In this document: piece by piece, positions 10,871 to 24,000 of the stretch | Layout of the letters: every line of letters starts with the position of its first letter | Numbering within the stretch: position 1 is the first letter of the stretch | From: Liolophura sinensis | Lineage: Eukaryota > Mollusca > Polyplacophora > Chitonida > Chitonidae | Assembly: GCF_032854445.1 (NCBI RefSeq) | Contig: NC_088301.1 | Coordinates: 40,907,187-40,971,186, forward strand | DNA: 64,000 nt | Direction: 5' to 3' | Program-made: the position numbers and the translations under genes | Notes under the pieces: model-generated | The model's database searches: none | Seen by the model: only the letters and a program-made list of their open reading frames with translations | Told to the model about the DNA's origin: nothing

Positions 10871-13800
10871 ATGGCTTCCTTAAGAGGTGAGCCATTGTCG
10901 AAAAAACCCAAGATAAATGGGAAGATCGGCAGCATCGGTCCAGATGGTTTGCCCCGTCTGCCTCCAATAAAACGGCCTTCTGTCAAGCATGATCCATATG
11001 CAGCAAGTCCGTTGATGAGATTTAGATTGGCCGATCATAAACAAGCTCTTCTTATGCAAGTTTTGTAAGTAGAGGATTCTGTTGTAAATATTATGACAAG
11101 TACCCTGTTCACAAAGGCAAAGTTAAGCTGGTTTAAATGCAAATGTGGCTTTGAGCCAGTTTAACCTCTCCTGTGTTAATGTGTAGCGGGGGCATTTAGT
11201 CTGGTTTATTTACACCTGCTACTGACATGGCTTTAAGCCTGTTTCAGGGAGTGAGCCGGTTTATCTGTGCCGTGTGGATGGTAACCGGCCCACAATTGTG
11301 AACAGAGTAATATATAAGTGTCAATTATTGTGTTTGTTCTCGGCTTTAAAATATTCATAAATATTTAAATTAATCAGTGTAGCTATACAGTGTATTTATA
11401 TTTAGTTGGTACAATAAATGTAATTATAGAATTTATTGCTATCTATAGTAAACTTTTATAATTTAAATTTGGCAACCTCACGAGCCTGTACATGTCTTTT
11501 TTCAGGCACAAAGATGCATTGTCAGCATACGAGGAAACGGCTGAGTACAACCAGAAGCGGGTTGCTACGCCAAAGGAGCCTCAGTATCCTGCAGAGGTTA
11601 GCATAGCCCACTTTTACGAGTTTTGGCAATTTACTGTAAGCTTGACCATTCATATATAAATGATCATTGTAATAGGATTTAGCATTCAGAAGTTCAGGGT
11701 ACAGAGAACTGAGAATGGCAGAATGAACCAAGCACATTTCACTGTCATGGTTATTTTGTTTGCACTTATTCATTCAATATAATCTCTGTTTAATACATAC
11801 ATTGTGTAACACTGGCATGTAAATAATCTTTATCTGGGGCAAGTTTTCTGATGTTTTCATGCAAAGCAAGAAAGACAGTCACAAGTGTAAATGTCTCCGT
11901 GGTTGAGTTATAACATTTATATTGCACTTTATCTTTGTTCAATGAAGCTAATGGCCCCCTCGCGAGCTAAAGTGGTAATGTGTTACTTTTCTCTTTGTTT
12001 TTGTGTTTATGTTTTGTTATGATTTTATACTTTTGGGCTGTAAATCGTGTGGATGTCCTGTGTCCTGTTTCAGTGCTGAACAGAAAAATAAAAAATACAT
12101 GCTAGGTCCTGACGCAGGTTTCAGTAGAATTTCCACATGGATTATAGCCCTTACAAATGTTTTTTGCATGAAATTAATGAACTGTTTCTGTTTTTTTTTT
12201 CTATTCTGTTCCTGTTCTCCTGTTTTCACTCGCCCACTGCTACCCATTCCTTCATCTTCAACCATCAAAAAAAAAAAAAATCTTTGCTCCCTAAATCAAT
12301 TTCCACCCTTACTTACTGTCTGCATCTCTGTTTCCCAAACTGTAAAATAATTCTCAATACACACTCCTAGATGATGGGCACAGATCGCAGAGTGAGGGTA
12401 TGTATAAATATATGAACTACACATATGTAATTACCATGCATATTTTCTTAACATAAATATTTTTATAATGGTTGATAAAATAAAAAGTTTCTCCTGTGTT
12501 TGCAAACTTATTGCTGACCCCACAGTTGACAAATAATGATAACTATTTCCCATTTGTGTGCCTTTCATTTTAATTTAGATTTTTGAAGAGATTAAATATC
12601 AATTTAGATATTAATATTTTATCCATTTCTAATTGAAGTAATCATGAAATAAATCTGAAGGTAGATTTACATACTAACCATTTGGAAATTAATGCTAAAT
12701 TTGTTTCTTTTTTGTTTTTTGCTTTTTTCTTTATATAAAAACATTATCATTTCTCCACCACCACACAGGCTAACTTAGAGTAATTAACATATTATATACT
12801 CTCTTTTTATTAGCTCAACTACCAGTATATGAAGAAATGTGTGCAGCAAAGCCCAATCATTCCCATGCAGCAAGAATGGTTTGACAACATCATTAGCCTT
12901 ATTCCACCCAGACTACGACTCACTTCACAACTGAGGGATGTGATTCAGGAGCTCTTTGAGGAAGTCTCAACGGACTTTGAGGGGAGCATGAAAAAGTCCA
13001 TTGGTCAGTTTGAACACATTATGCAGCATTGGGTAATATTTGGACAAGCAGAACAAAATCTCAAGCAGTTAATTGAAATGGATGATTTAAATACTTGTAC
13101 TAAATATTTTTATACTAATTACTTTAGTGGTATACTGTTTGATGAGTATTACACCTCAGTCACATAGAGTTATTTTTATTGAATTTATGAATGTTATTTA
13201 TCCAGTCCAGCATGTACTAGTCAAGCCTGAAGGTCGTGGAATGGACTCGGATGATCCAGGACAACCACCATCAGAACCAGAGTGAGTTCTTCACCACAGT
13301 TTAATCCAGTCTTCTGTTTATTGTCTAACTCAGCTTTCTTCACAAGACAACACAATGTAATCTGTAGTTATGTGAGCTTGAGTCATAAAATTTGAACAAT
13401 GAAATACAAATTTTATTACTTGTGAAATATATAATTTGTTTTCTCAAACACAGGGGACTGGATTTTTCACGGCCATGGCATGAAACATTTATAGAAAACC
13501 GTGAGTTCATTCGTGAAAACCTTCACTTGCTTCACCCATCTCATCAGACAATTCTGAACATGTGCCAGACAACACTGGGAAGCATGATTTTGGTGGACTG
13601 CTCTGAGTACAGGTGAGTATGTCTGCCAGTAATAATGTATGAAAGATCTTTGTTTTTTGGACATTTTTCACATTAACTTTGAAGAGTGCTAAAATACATC
13701 TTCAAAGAAAAAAAAAAAAAAAAAAATTAGAATTTTGATATTATACTTAAACGGAATACACCAACTTGATGATTCTTACTTTACAGAAGCAAAGGTGCGG

Positions 13801-15082
13801 CCGATTTTGAACAGCTGAAAAATAATGTAACCTTAGATTTGGAGAAGATGGAAGACAAGCTAATGCATACGTAAGTCTAGGAAATAGAATTCATTCATTT
13901 TGTCTGTTGTGTATTCAGTTAATTTACCAGCTATTTCACATTTTAAGATGCCATGTTTCTGTATTATGAGCATGAATGTTGGCTAATAGCAATTTTTGAG
14001 GGTCTTTAAACAAATAATATATTTCATTCTTGATTTTGGAACAAACCTTGATTTTTTTTTTTACCTTGGGGCCATCATGTTTCAGTCTGTTGTGTTTATT
14101 TGTACATTTTATTTATTTTCAGATGGTTTCCAGCTGTAATAAATGTTTTTGCTGACAAGAATGCATTCTCCACAGCGCAGTCAGATTCATTTTTTAACGC
14201 TGTTACAACACTGATCTCAAATCAGGTATGTAAAGTTTTGAACGCCATGCTCTAATTGGTGCTTTGGTAGTACATATATTGATAGTGATTATGATGTCAG
14301 CATATACCATACTTAATGTTTTCTCTTTGAACATAATCATCTAGTGGTCTGTCTCAAAAGCATTAAAAGGTGGAATGCTAATTAGTATAATGTCTTATGT
14401 TGTAAACTTGTGTGTATATATATGTAAATATATATATGTATATACATACATATTTGATGCCATCCATTTTTCAGCTGAAAGACCTACTAGTTCGAACAAT
14501 CGAAGCCTGGGTAAACCTTTTTGACTCTGAAAACAAAGAGCACCTGCCTATTCTTAAGATGGAGCTCACTTTTGATGATGAGAAAATGCAGTTCTACCCT
14601 CCATATGAAGACCTGGAAGAGACAATAATTCACGTTATGACAGCGATAACTAAGACGTTGCAGCAGGTGCCAACAGTGCAGTCTTGGCTCAGTGGGGGTA
14701 ACACTGTCACTTACACAGACGCCAGCATAGCTGACCACATTCTGAAACAAGCACACAAGACGTTGATTGAAGCAGTGAAACGAAACTTTGAAGAACCATC
14801 TGCACATCTGGACTCGTTTAGTATGTATTGATGCTTACATACATTCCCCTGAGTTTAATAGTCATGATGGCCTGAGCCTACATTGGTACTTTTTGCATTT
14901 ACCCATTAACTGTATTGATTTTCTTATGCTTTACAGTCATTTTTGTTTTTAAATCATAATTTTATTATTTTTGTCAATTTTGTTTCTCAGTGGAAAGATA
15001 CGACTGGATTACTAATGGGAAAGCTATGACAGACATAAGGAAATTCATGAGTGAAGAGCACAACTTTAATGAGTATTGTGAG
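10871..15082 (+). other. DNAH12: DNAH12 exons 1-10: N-terminal tail (about residues 1-454)
   Basis: Exons: 10871-11064, 11506-11596, 12371-12397, 12814-13003, 13206-13281, 13454-13612, 13787-13870, 14123-14225, 14475-14820, 14991-15082. Exon 3 is a 27-nt microexon encoding nine residues (MMGTDRRVR) that fills the same place as a basic stretch in human DNAH12. This tail part is expected to anchor the motor on the A-tubule. Motifs shared with human include LDFSRPWH and VQSWL. The first 100 residues are basic, proline-rich and poorly conserved. Confidence 0.88.
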
Positions 15083-18000
15083 GTGAGTTGAGTTAGATAG
15101 GGTTACACATGGGTGAGAAAGCTCAGATGCCATGTATTAGCACGTGGTACATATTGCACTGATATAACAGCTAGTGTAAGCCACTGAGAATGGAGTAAAT
15201 TTGCTTTGAATATGTTTTAATAAGGATTTAACTATGAAGAATGTGTGTGTTGTAACTAGTATTTGTCATGAGAGGTGTAAATGTATATTACTCATGTTTA
15301 TCCTAGTTTATTGTAATGACCTTGGAGCGTGCCTGAAGCTTTTGGCTTTTCATGAAAAATGACGAACAGAGCTGATCTCAGAGTCAATTCATATTTTATT
15401 TGGATGCATTCAATTTCAGTACATTGAGTCCTTCCGTGGATTGGCCCGTGAAATAATGGGTTTGCCAAGCATTGAGCATTTTGACATGATACGCCTGGAC
15501 TGTGAAGACTTGAAGAGAGGACTGGCTGAAGCCTCTAGGGCAAATGCTGATGTTCTTCTTAGTGAGGTCTCGCATAATCACAGGGTGGAGAATGAAGCGT
15601 GAGTTCCTATCTATGCCTGATGGTAGCCGTGTATAGAAATTCTCTTATCTACAACGCGTAATATGTTTGACAAGTTGCAAGCACTACATGTAAAATCAAT
15701 ATAAAGGCTGTGACTATTGGTTCCATGTTGTCTCTTTTGCGACATAATTCTCTGCTTTTCCAGTGAATACCAGTTTTCAGCATTGATGTTATTATCTTAG
15801 CAATCCTGAAATATGGGGAGGATATCCCTATAATCAATGCAAGTGCCATTGTAAGTAATTTTTCATGATGGACCATGGTACGGATACCTTAATGAAAAAT
15901 AAAATGCAAGGGTTGATGGTCATGGTTTGCTTTTCAATATTTTACAGAATCTGTGAGGAGTTTAAACTGATTCAAGAAAAGGCACTGCATGTCCCAGAAA
16001 CTTCAGAGGAACTCATGGAAATGGTTTCCTTTGTGGAGAAGGCACGAACCATGGGAATGATTAAACTGAATGAAAGAATCAGGGTATGTCTGCAGTACAT
16101 GTACCGAGATTAAAAACCATAGCATGTAAGCTGGTAACTGTTTTTTTATTTCATTTTTTATTTGTGGAAATTGCTTTGTTCATAACTGAAATCCAACCGC
16201 TATCTAATATTTTCAGTCGCAGTTCATGCTCATGGAAGTAGTTATTGGACTGTCTACTAGAGTACATAAACTTCATCAAAACATCATCTGTGTACCAATG
16301 TCTGACTCTGCTCCCTCTACACAGGAATCCCAGCAGAGGCTGGCCTACCTTATAGATGTCTACATGTTCTCCCCAGAGGACATTGAACTCAACTGTGAAG
16401 TCCTGACATGGCCCAAACGAATCAACCCAGTGTTTGATGAAAATGATGAGGTGAGTCATTCTGCTGCCAAGCTTTATTCTTAAGCATTGAGTGACTGTCA
16501 GTAATGAAGGACAAGCCACACAGAAAATCCTTATCGCACTTTTCTTATGTGATGTTGTAGTGCTTGTGTACTTCATATGTGTTTCATGATCACACTTATA
16601 CTGATCAGTGTGACGTAATAAAGGAAGGAACAAAAGAGTTCACAGCTATGGACTGTTATGCTACAGGCAGGAGTGAGTTTTAGGAGTTCCCCTTTGTAAC
16701 TGTATAGAAGAGTACATGATATAAATTTAGTATACCTCACAACTGTGAAACAAGCTAGGTTATTATTTCTTGCAGTATCAAACCAAGGAAGTAAACTTTA
16801 AGCTTAAGCAGCAAGAAACTCTATATATATATTTTATCTTATTTTTTTGGATGTCTTGAATTCAGTTGGTGGAGTCTTCCAAACTGAACAGTGAACGTGC
16901 TCTGCTGGATAAACGAGAAAAAGTAATCTCAGAACTTGAGAAGATGCGACAAAGAGTGGATGAATTCAATGACTATGGGGAGTTGGACATGATGCAGCAG
17001 TACGTCCAAGATGTCAGAGCTCTCCAGAAACGATTGGCCGATGTACAGGAACAGATAACATGGATAAACAAGGTACGTCAAGGTTGGATAGTGCCTTGGA
17101 ATTCTTGTAAGCAATCCTCTCAACATGAAGTCATTGCATTTGATTCATGAAGTTTCACTAATGAAGCTGACGATGATTTATTTAGCTTTACTATAGTGCT
17201 GCTGACCTAATACAGCACCGATGCGTGGGATTTGATTATGTTTCAAACATACTGGAAATGCTAAAACCTTGCTTGCTCTTTTGTCCTTAGGAAGAAGTCT
17301 TGTTTAAGTATCCATTGTCAACATATCCTGATGTTGACGAAATTTCCAGCTCAGTGGACCCATTCTACAGACTTTTCAACGTGGTCCTGAAATGGCAAAG
17401 AGCTGAGAAAAAGTGAGTTGTTGCACTTTTATCAGGAATTTCTAAAGTGTGGAATATGGTAAACTTCTGTGTGCTTTCTAAATGTGAAATTCGATTAGTA
17501 TTGACACATCTTCATGTCATAGTGATCCATTGTTTTGTTTTTAGTCAGGAGCCAGTTATGTTTGTCATTCAGCAGTATGTTTACAATGTTTCCAGGTGGT
17601 TGGATGGAGCCTTCAAGGAACTGAATGCTGAAAACATTGAGGTGGAAGTAGATGAGTACTGGAGAGAGGTGTACAAGGTGCAGAAGGTGTTCAACCAGAA
17701 GGTGAAAAAGATGACCATGGAGAGGGATGAGCGAGAGCGAGAAAGGAAGAAGAAAAGGAGACATGCTGAGGATTCTGAGGAAGCAGAGAAGGAGCCAGAG
17801 GAGGAATTTCATCCACCAGCTGCTGTGGAGGTCTGCAGAAATGTTCAGGATGCAATGAAAGACTTCAAGGTGTGTGGCCCAGAAGAGAGAGTTACCGAGT
17901 CATAGTGTATTATTCACTCTGTTTTGTTGACATGTAAAAAAGTGGTTATTCTCTCATTTCACTGAACTTGTGAGGCATTTGTAGCAACCATGCAGTAATT

Positions 18001-21000
18001 TGGTGTCTCTTATTTTGTTTTATCACAGGATATCATACCTGTAATCGGTACAATGTGTAATCCAGGAATTCGAGATCGCCATTGGCAGCAGATGTCTGAC
18101 ATTGCAGGTTTTGACATCAAACCAGACTCAGGCACAACACTGCGCAAGGTCTTGAAGCTTGAGCTGGATCCCTTCATGAAAGAGTTTGAGACCATCAGTG
18201 GAGCAGCTAGCAAGGTAAGACATGTAATGTGTTCAAGAATGATATTTTTGTTTGTTTTAGTACATAGTTTGGTGCACAGATTTATTTTATTTATTTGATT
18301 GGTGTTTTACACCATACTCAAGAATATTTCAATGGCAGCCAGCATTATGGTGTGAGGAAACTATGCACAGCCCGGGGAAACACACGACCATCTGCAGGTT
18401 TCTGCAGACTTTCCCTTGGTGCACAGAATAGCAAAGTTTGTTGTTAGGAGGGTTGTGTTCTATGTATATCAAAATCAGCCTATACATGAGTCCTTCTCAT
18501 TCCAGGAATTCTCCTTGGAGAAAGCAATGATTAAGATGCGAGAGGAATGGGATATGATTTCCTTCAACACAACCACTTACCGTGACACTGGCATTGCCAT
18601 CCTGGCTTCAGTGGATGACATACAGACCACTCTGGATGACCAGATTGTGAAGACGCAGACAATGAGGGGATCGCCATTTATCAAACCCTTTGAGGAAGAT
18701 ATTAAGGTAGGTTGTGAGGACATATGTAGTGTCTGCTGGATACATTGATGTTAGATAACCAAATGTATCAGAATATTAACAAAATGTTGTTTTCATGCTG
18801 ATGTCTAATATTATAAACAGTTCTGATAAAGTGTAATATTTGTCAAACTGTATTTTGAAAGTGCCGAAGAAATGACATTTTTTACTAATGTGTTCACTAT
18901 GATTCTCATGTATAGAAATGGGAGGAGCAGCTGATCTACATTCAGGACACAATTGATGAGTGGCTGAAGGTCCAGGCCCAGTGGCTGTACCTGGAACCAA
19001 TCTTCTCTTCAGAGGACATCAACCAACAGATGCCTGAGGAAGGCAGGCTCTTCCAGATGGTGGACCGCAACTGGAAAGATGTCATGAAACATACCTCCAG
19101 AGACCCAAAGGTAAAGTACATGTAACTGTTCTATCTTCCTTAGGTGGGCCTTTGTGGATGGTGAAAAAAAGAAGTACATGTATTTCATGTGACTATATTG
19201 ATGTTTTCTGATGATTTATGAAGTGTTACATCCCTCAGGATATGGATACACCCTGAGCTGAGCTTTGGGAAAGGGGTGTAATGATTGTAGGAGGGTCGTA
19301 CTACTTCATGTACTGAAGGAAATCATCAATCGTCAATTCATGGCCATAATAGTTATGAACTGGCCATTGAGGTTTCTCTCAGTCTTCATGAAATGTTAAG
19401 GCTCTTGTGATGTTTAGATGTGACCCTTCTCCATAGGCAAAGGGTGTGGGCAATTCACCAGGGTTTGAAGATGTCATGTAGCTTGGAGAAACCTCAGTAA
19501 GTTCAAAATGTGCAATAGATATAAAGTGGTCTTCACATCTGAAGGTTAAAAAGCTGATGTTGCAGCTGATACCAATTTTGGTCATGTATGAAATGTGGTA
19601 TAAATGAACTAACCAGTGAAGTCGATTCAACAATTTCTCAACAGGTTTTGGCAGCCACAAGTCTTCCAGGACTCTTTACAAAGCTGCAGGACAGCAATGG
19701 CCTGCTTGACAAGATCAACAAAGGACTTAATGCCTACTTGGAGAAAAAACGACTTTTCTTCCCACGGTAATATTTCAATGTGGATATCTAAGATGCTTTG
19801 GGTGCACTACCATAAAACAGACCAGTCATAATTCATTGTTATTGAGATGATGTGGTTATGTGGAATATGTGGATCTTGTTTATATCAATCTTTTTTATTG
19901 ATTACTGCTACTCACTACTCACGTTGAATGCTAAGGATTCAACTAAAGATGAAATGATGTGACAAAAAATGCAAAATAATAATCCTCAGTTGTTTTAATA
20001 GTAAAGAAGAATCTTTAAGCTTTAACTTAAATCTAAGATTTACTGGCTGTAAAAGTTGGCTCTCTTTCATTAAATTCATGCTATATAAATTTACAAGAGC
20101 TGAAGTATTCAGTTCATCTATGTTTGGACAAAGTATGGTGATATTAGCATCTCCAGGATAAGAAGAAATGTTATATTTGGTGCTTAAAAGTATGTGGTTC
20201 TGAATGGAAACTCCTGAATGTCAGTTAAGGTTATGAATAAATGGTGCACACAGGACCTGAACTGAACCTGAATCAATCACCTCATTCTCACTGAAGTTAG
20301 ATCTAGTAGCAGATTCTTGTACTGTCCCTAACAAGAAGTAAAACCTGTCCCCAGCCCTTCCACTGTTGGTCCCGTCAAATCTGTGTTGCTACATTTTGCA
20401 AAGTATATGCATTTGTTTTAATGGAGACACTCTGAATAGAACTGGTGCTCGAGCTCACAAACAAGGGACTGGCAATAGATTTTACATCAGGGCTAGCTGG
20501 CGACAGGTAAGGTATTCATAAGTGCATTTCAGTATGGCTGTAGGCTGGTTCTTTCTTTTCCTAAACAGATTTTTCTTCTTATCAAATGATGAGATGTTGG
20601 AAATTCTATCAGAGACAAAGGACCCCACTCGTGTACAGCCTCACTTGAAGAAATGCTTTGAGGGGATTGCCAGATTGGAGTACGATGACAAGATGGACAT
20701 CCTGGCCATGTATAGCAGTGAAAATGAGAAGATCGTCTTTAGCCAGGCAGTGTCCACCTCAGAGGCGAGAGGTGCAGTGGAGAAGTGGTTGCTCCAGGTT
20801 CAAGATACCATGTTGATGTCCGTGAGGGATGTCGTCCAACAGGCTGTGGATGTATGTACTCAGTGGAATTTAGTTGGGATTTCTCTTGTAACTTTTTCTT
20901 ACCTTCTCCTGTACATAGAATGGCCTACATCTGAGGTTATTTGAATATATTTTTGTAGGCAATGAAGAGCAACTATTATCTGTCACCAGTTTGCTTTTTT

Positions 21001-24000
21001 ATACAATGCCAATATTTTGGATACAAATTTTGACATGCAAGTTTCTGATTGTAGGCCTATCCAATCACCCCACGCACAACCTGGGTGGTACAGTGGCCTG
21101 GACAGGTGGTACTCTGTGCCTCCCAGGCATACTGGACCAGGGAGGTGCACCAAGCTTTGAAGATGGGACCCCAGGGCCTGTTTGACTACCACAAACAGCT
21201 CCAGAACCAGCTCAGCCAAATTGTAGAGCTGGTGCGAGGCAAACTCAACAAGCAAACAAGGACAACTCTGGGATCTCTGGTGGTTGTGGATGTCCATGCC
21301 AGAGACGTCGTCCTGGATATGGCCAATAAAGGTACACTAAACATTGTAAAGGTACACTAAGCCTAAAGGTGTAAACTGGATGAATATGATACAGTTGGAA
21401 CTGTTGAATGTTTTAAACATGATCTGTCAAGTTTTGATTTGTTCCTTTACATAGAATGCACCACACTGCTCATTCTATCATTTACAAAGCACACCTGTAC
21501 AAGGATGGTAAAATATCAGTGGTTAAGTTTTCATTGTGCTGATAAGTTGACATATTGTTGTGTCTGTGTCCTCTCACATGGTAATTTCTTTATATCCTTC
21601 ATATAGGTGTGGCTTCTGAAAATGACTTTCAGTGGCTGGCTCAGCTCAGGTACTATTGGGAGGAGGAAAATATGCAGGTTAGGATGACCAACGCTACTGT
21701 CAAGTACTGCTACGAGTATCTGGGAAACACACCAAGGTAAGACATACATGTAACAACTTTTTTTATAATACCTCGCATAAATTTATCGTTCCCTCATTGG
21801 ATAATATCATGTTATGTGTGGTTCCGCTGAGATGTCAATAAAGAAACAAATGCAATGTAGCATGCTAAACCTGCTACATCACATTTATTTATGGTTGTGT
21901 CTTGGGTTGTCTCCCCTTCATGTTGTATTACGTCACATCTGCTGTCTGCTATGCAAGTCATTGCTTTGACAGTCCCTACTTCTGTACCCTAACCTATTCA
22001 TGTATGGAAACGGGAATAAAGTCTTGAGTGATGGGCTATCAGATATAATAAAACAATTATTTCTTGTTTCAGAGTGGAACATCATAAATTGTCTGCTCTT
22101 GACAGCTGATATACAACTCACACTGTGCGCCGTTGTACAACAGCTGACTCGAGCTGACAAATAACGGTGTACCACTCTGAAACCATGCAATAATTGCATA
22201 ATATACCAGTATTACTATATTGCTCTTTTACATGATCTTAGTAAATTTTGCAAGTTTTATATAAATGTAGTGATATTAACTGTTAATGTAAACTTTTTGC
22301 TCCCAAACAGGCTGGTAATAACACCGCTGACAGACAGGTGTTACCGCACATTGGTGGGAGCATTCCACCTGAACTTGAATGGTGCCCCTGAGGGTCCTGC
22401 AGGCACAGGGAAGACCGAGACCACCAAAGATTTGGCCAAAGCCATTGCTGTGCAGTGTGTTGTCTTCAACTGCTCTGATGGTCTGGATTACATTGCTATG
22501 GGCAAGGTAAGACATCACATGGAGTATATTATTTATGCATGAATACCTGATTTTTACGCATGTATGCGTAAATGTTAGAAGACAGCATTTTGAATTGACA
22601 GTGCCATGTATCGATCAACAATTGTTACCTTAAAGCGCCTGTGAAAGTGAGGTAAAGTTCCTTTCTGCTCATTTCCTCTGGGTTTTTTTTCCAGTTCTTC
22701 AAGGGTTTGGCATCTGCTGGCGCTTGGGCTTGTTTTGACGAGTTTAACCGAATTGACTTGGAGGTCTTGTCTGTGGTCGCCCAACAGGTAATATACATCA
22801 ATGATTTTTATGTATTGTAGTCCTGGTTGTTCATAAGTAACACCTGTAACTTATTTTTTGTAGCCTTAATACTTGATTATTACAGTGACTTTACTATGAA
22901 GAGATCTTCTTGTTTCAGATCCTCTGTATCATTCGAGCTGTACAGGGTCATGTGGACACTTTTATGTTTGAGGGAACAGAACTGTCACTCAACCCCATGT
23001 GCTACGTCTGCATTACAATGAATCCTGGGTATGCTGGGCGCTCTGAGCTGCCAGACAATCTCAAGGTCCTGTTCCGTACTGTGGCTATGATGGTCCCTGA
23101 TTATACCATGATTGGAGAAATCTCACTCTACTCCTATGGTTTCCTGGATGCTCGAAACCTGGCCGTCAAGATCGTGACTGTGTATCGACTATGCTCAGAG
23201 CAGCTGTCCTCACAGTTTCACTATGATTATGGAATGAGAGCAGTCAAAGCCGTCCTATCTGCGGCAGGCAACCTAAAGCTGAAATTCCCAGAAGAAGACG
23301 AGGATATTCTGGCAAGTGCAATGTTTTACCTGCAACAATGCAGCTCTGTAATGGATAATCCCTGGATAGATCAAATTCTTTTAACATCCTATGTTTAACC
23401 TTTGCCATTCACTTTAGAAGGAGCCTGAGTGCAAAACAACTTGGCCTTTTGGGGAGCTGTTGCAACTTTTGTGAATCAGTGCATGTTACTATTAGAAGCC
23501 AGTTGACCAGAAGTTGTGTCATTATATCTTACATTTTTTTGGCATCTGACTTTTGTTTTGGTGTCTCTGTGCTTTATTTTGTCTGAACAACCTCTGTTTT
23601 CTTTTCTGCAGTTGCTGCGCTCAATCATTGATGTAAATTTGCCCAAGTTTTTGTCACATGACATTCCACTGTTTGATGGAATCATCTCCGATCTTTTCCC
23701 TGGATTGTCACTACCTGAGGCTGACTACAAGACCTTCTTAGATGTTATACAGGAGGTTTGCACAAAGCGAAACCTGCAGTTTGTTGACTTCTTCAAGCAG
23801 AAGATCATCCAGACCTATGAAATGATGATCGTTAGGCATGGGTAAGTTTCCTTAAAGGCAGTGTTAATTTAGAACTAAATAAAACATACATATGTGAAAT
23901 GTAAAGTACCAAAATATGAAGTATAAAGGAACATAATCATGAATGGAGCAGGAATAACTTTCATTGATTGTTTCTTGTGCAGATTCATGTTGGTGGGTGA

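Larger units (their letters stand above)
15420..21736 (+). other. DNAH12: DNAH12 exons 11-23: DHC_N2 tail and linker (about residues 455-1267)
   Basis: Exons: 15420-15598, 15948-16083, 16325-16450, 16866-17072, 17291-17412, 17596-17869, 18029-18214, 18506-18706, 18916-19110, 19645-19766, 20569-20851, 21055-21331, 21607-21736. The linker is the swinging mechanical element. Hallmarks are [13 protein letters not shown]-like text (here [14 protein letters not shown]), RDTG, DDQI(V)[55 protein letters not shown] and [13 protein letters not shown]. Exons 13 and 16 have upstream in-frame acceptors (16217 and 17545). The shorter forms match human. The charged stretch in exon 16 ([10 protein letters not shown]) is longer than in human. 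Confidence 0.93.

Noticed and set aside
19368-19496. Perfect 11-base inverted repeat (tgaggtttctc / gagaaacctca) about 110 bases apart in a DNAH12 intron
   Set aside because: The arms do not extend beyond 11 bases and the loop is long; compatible with chance.
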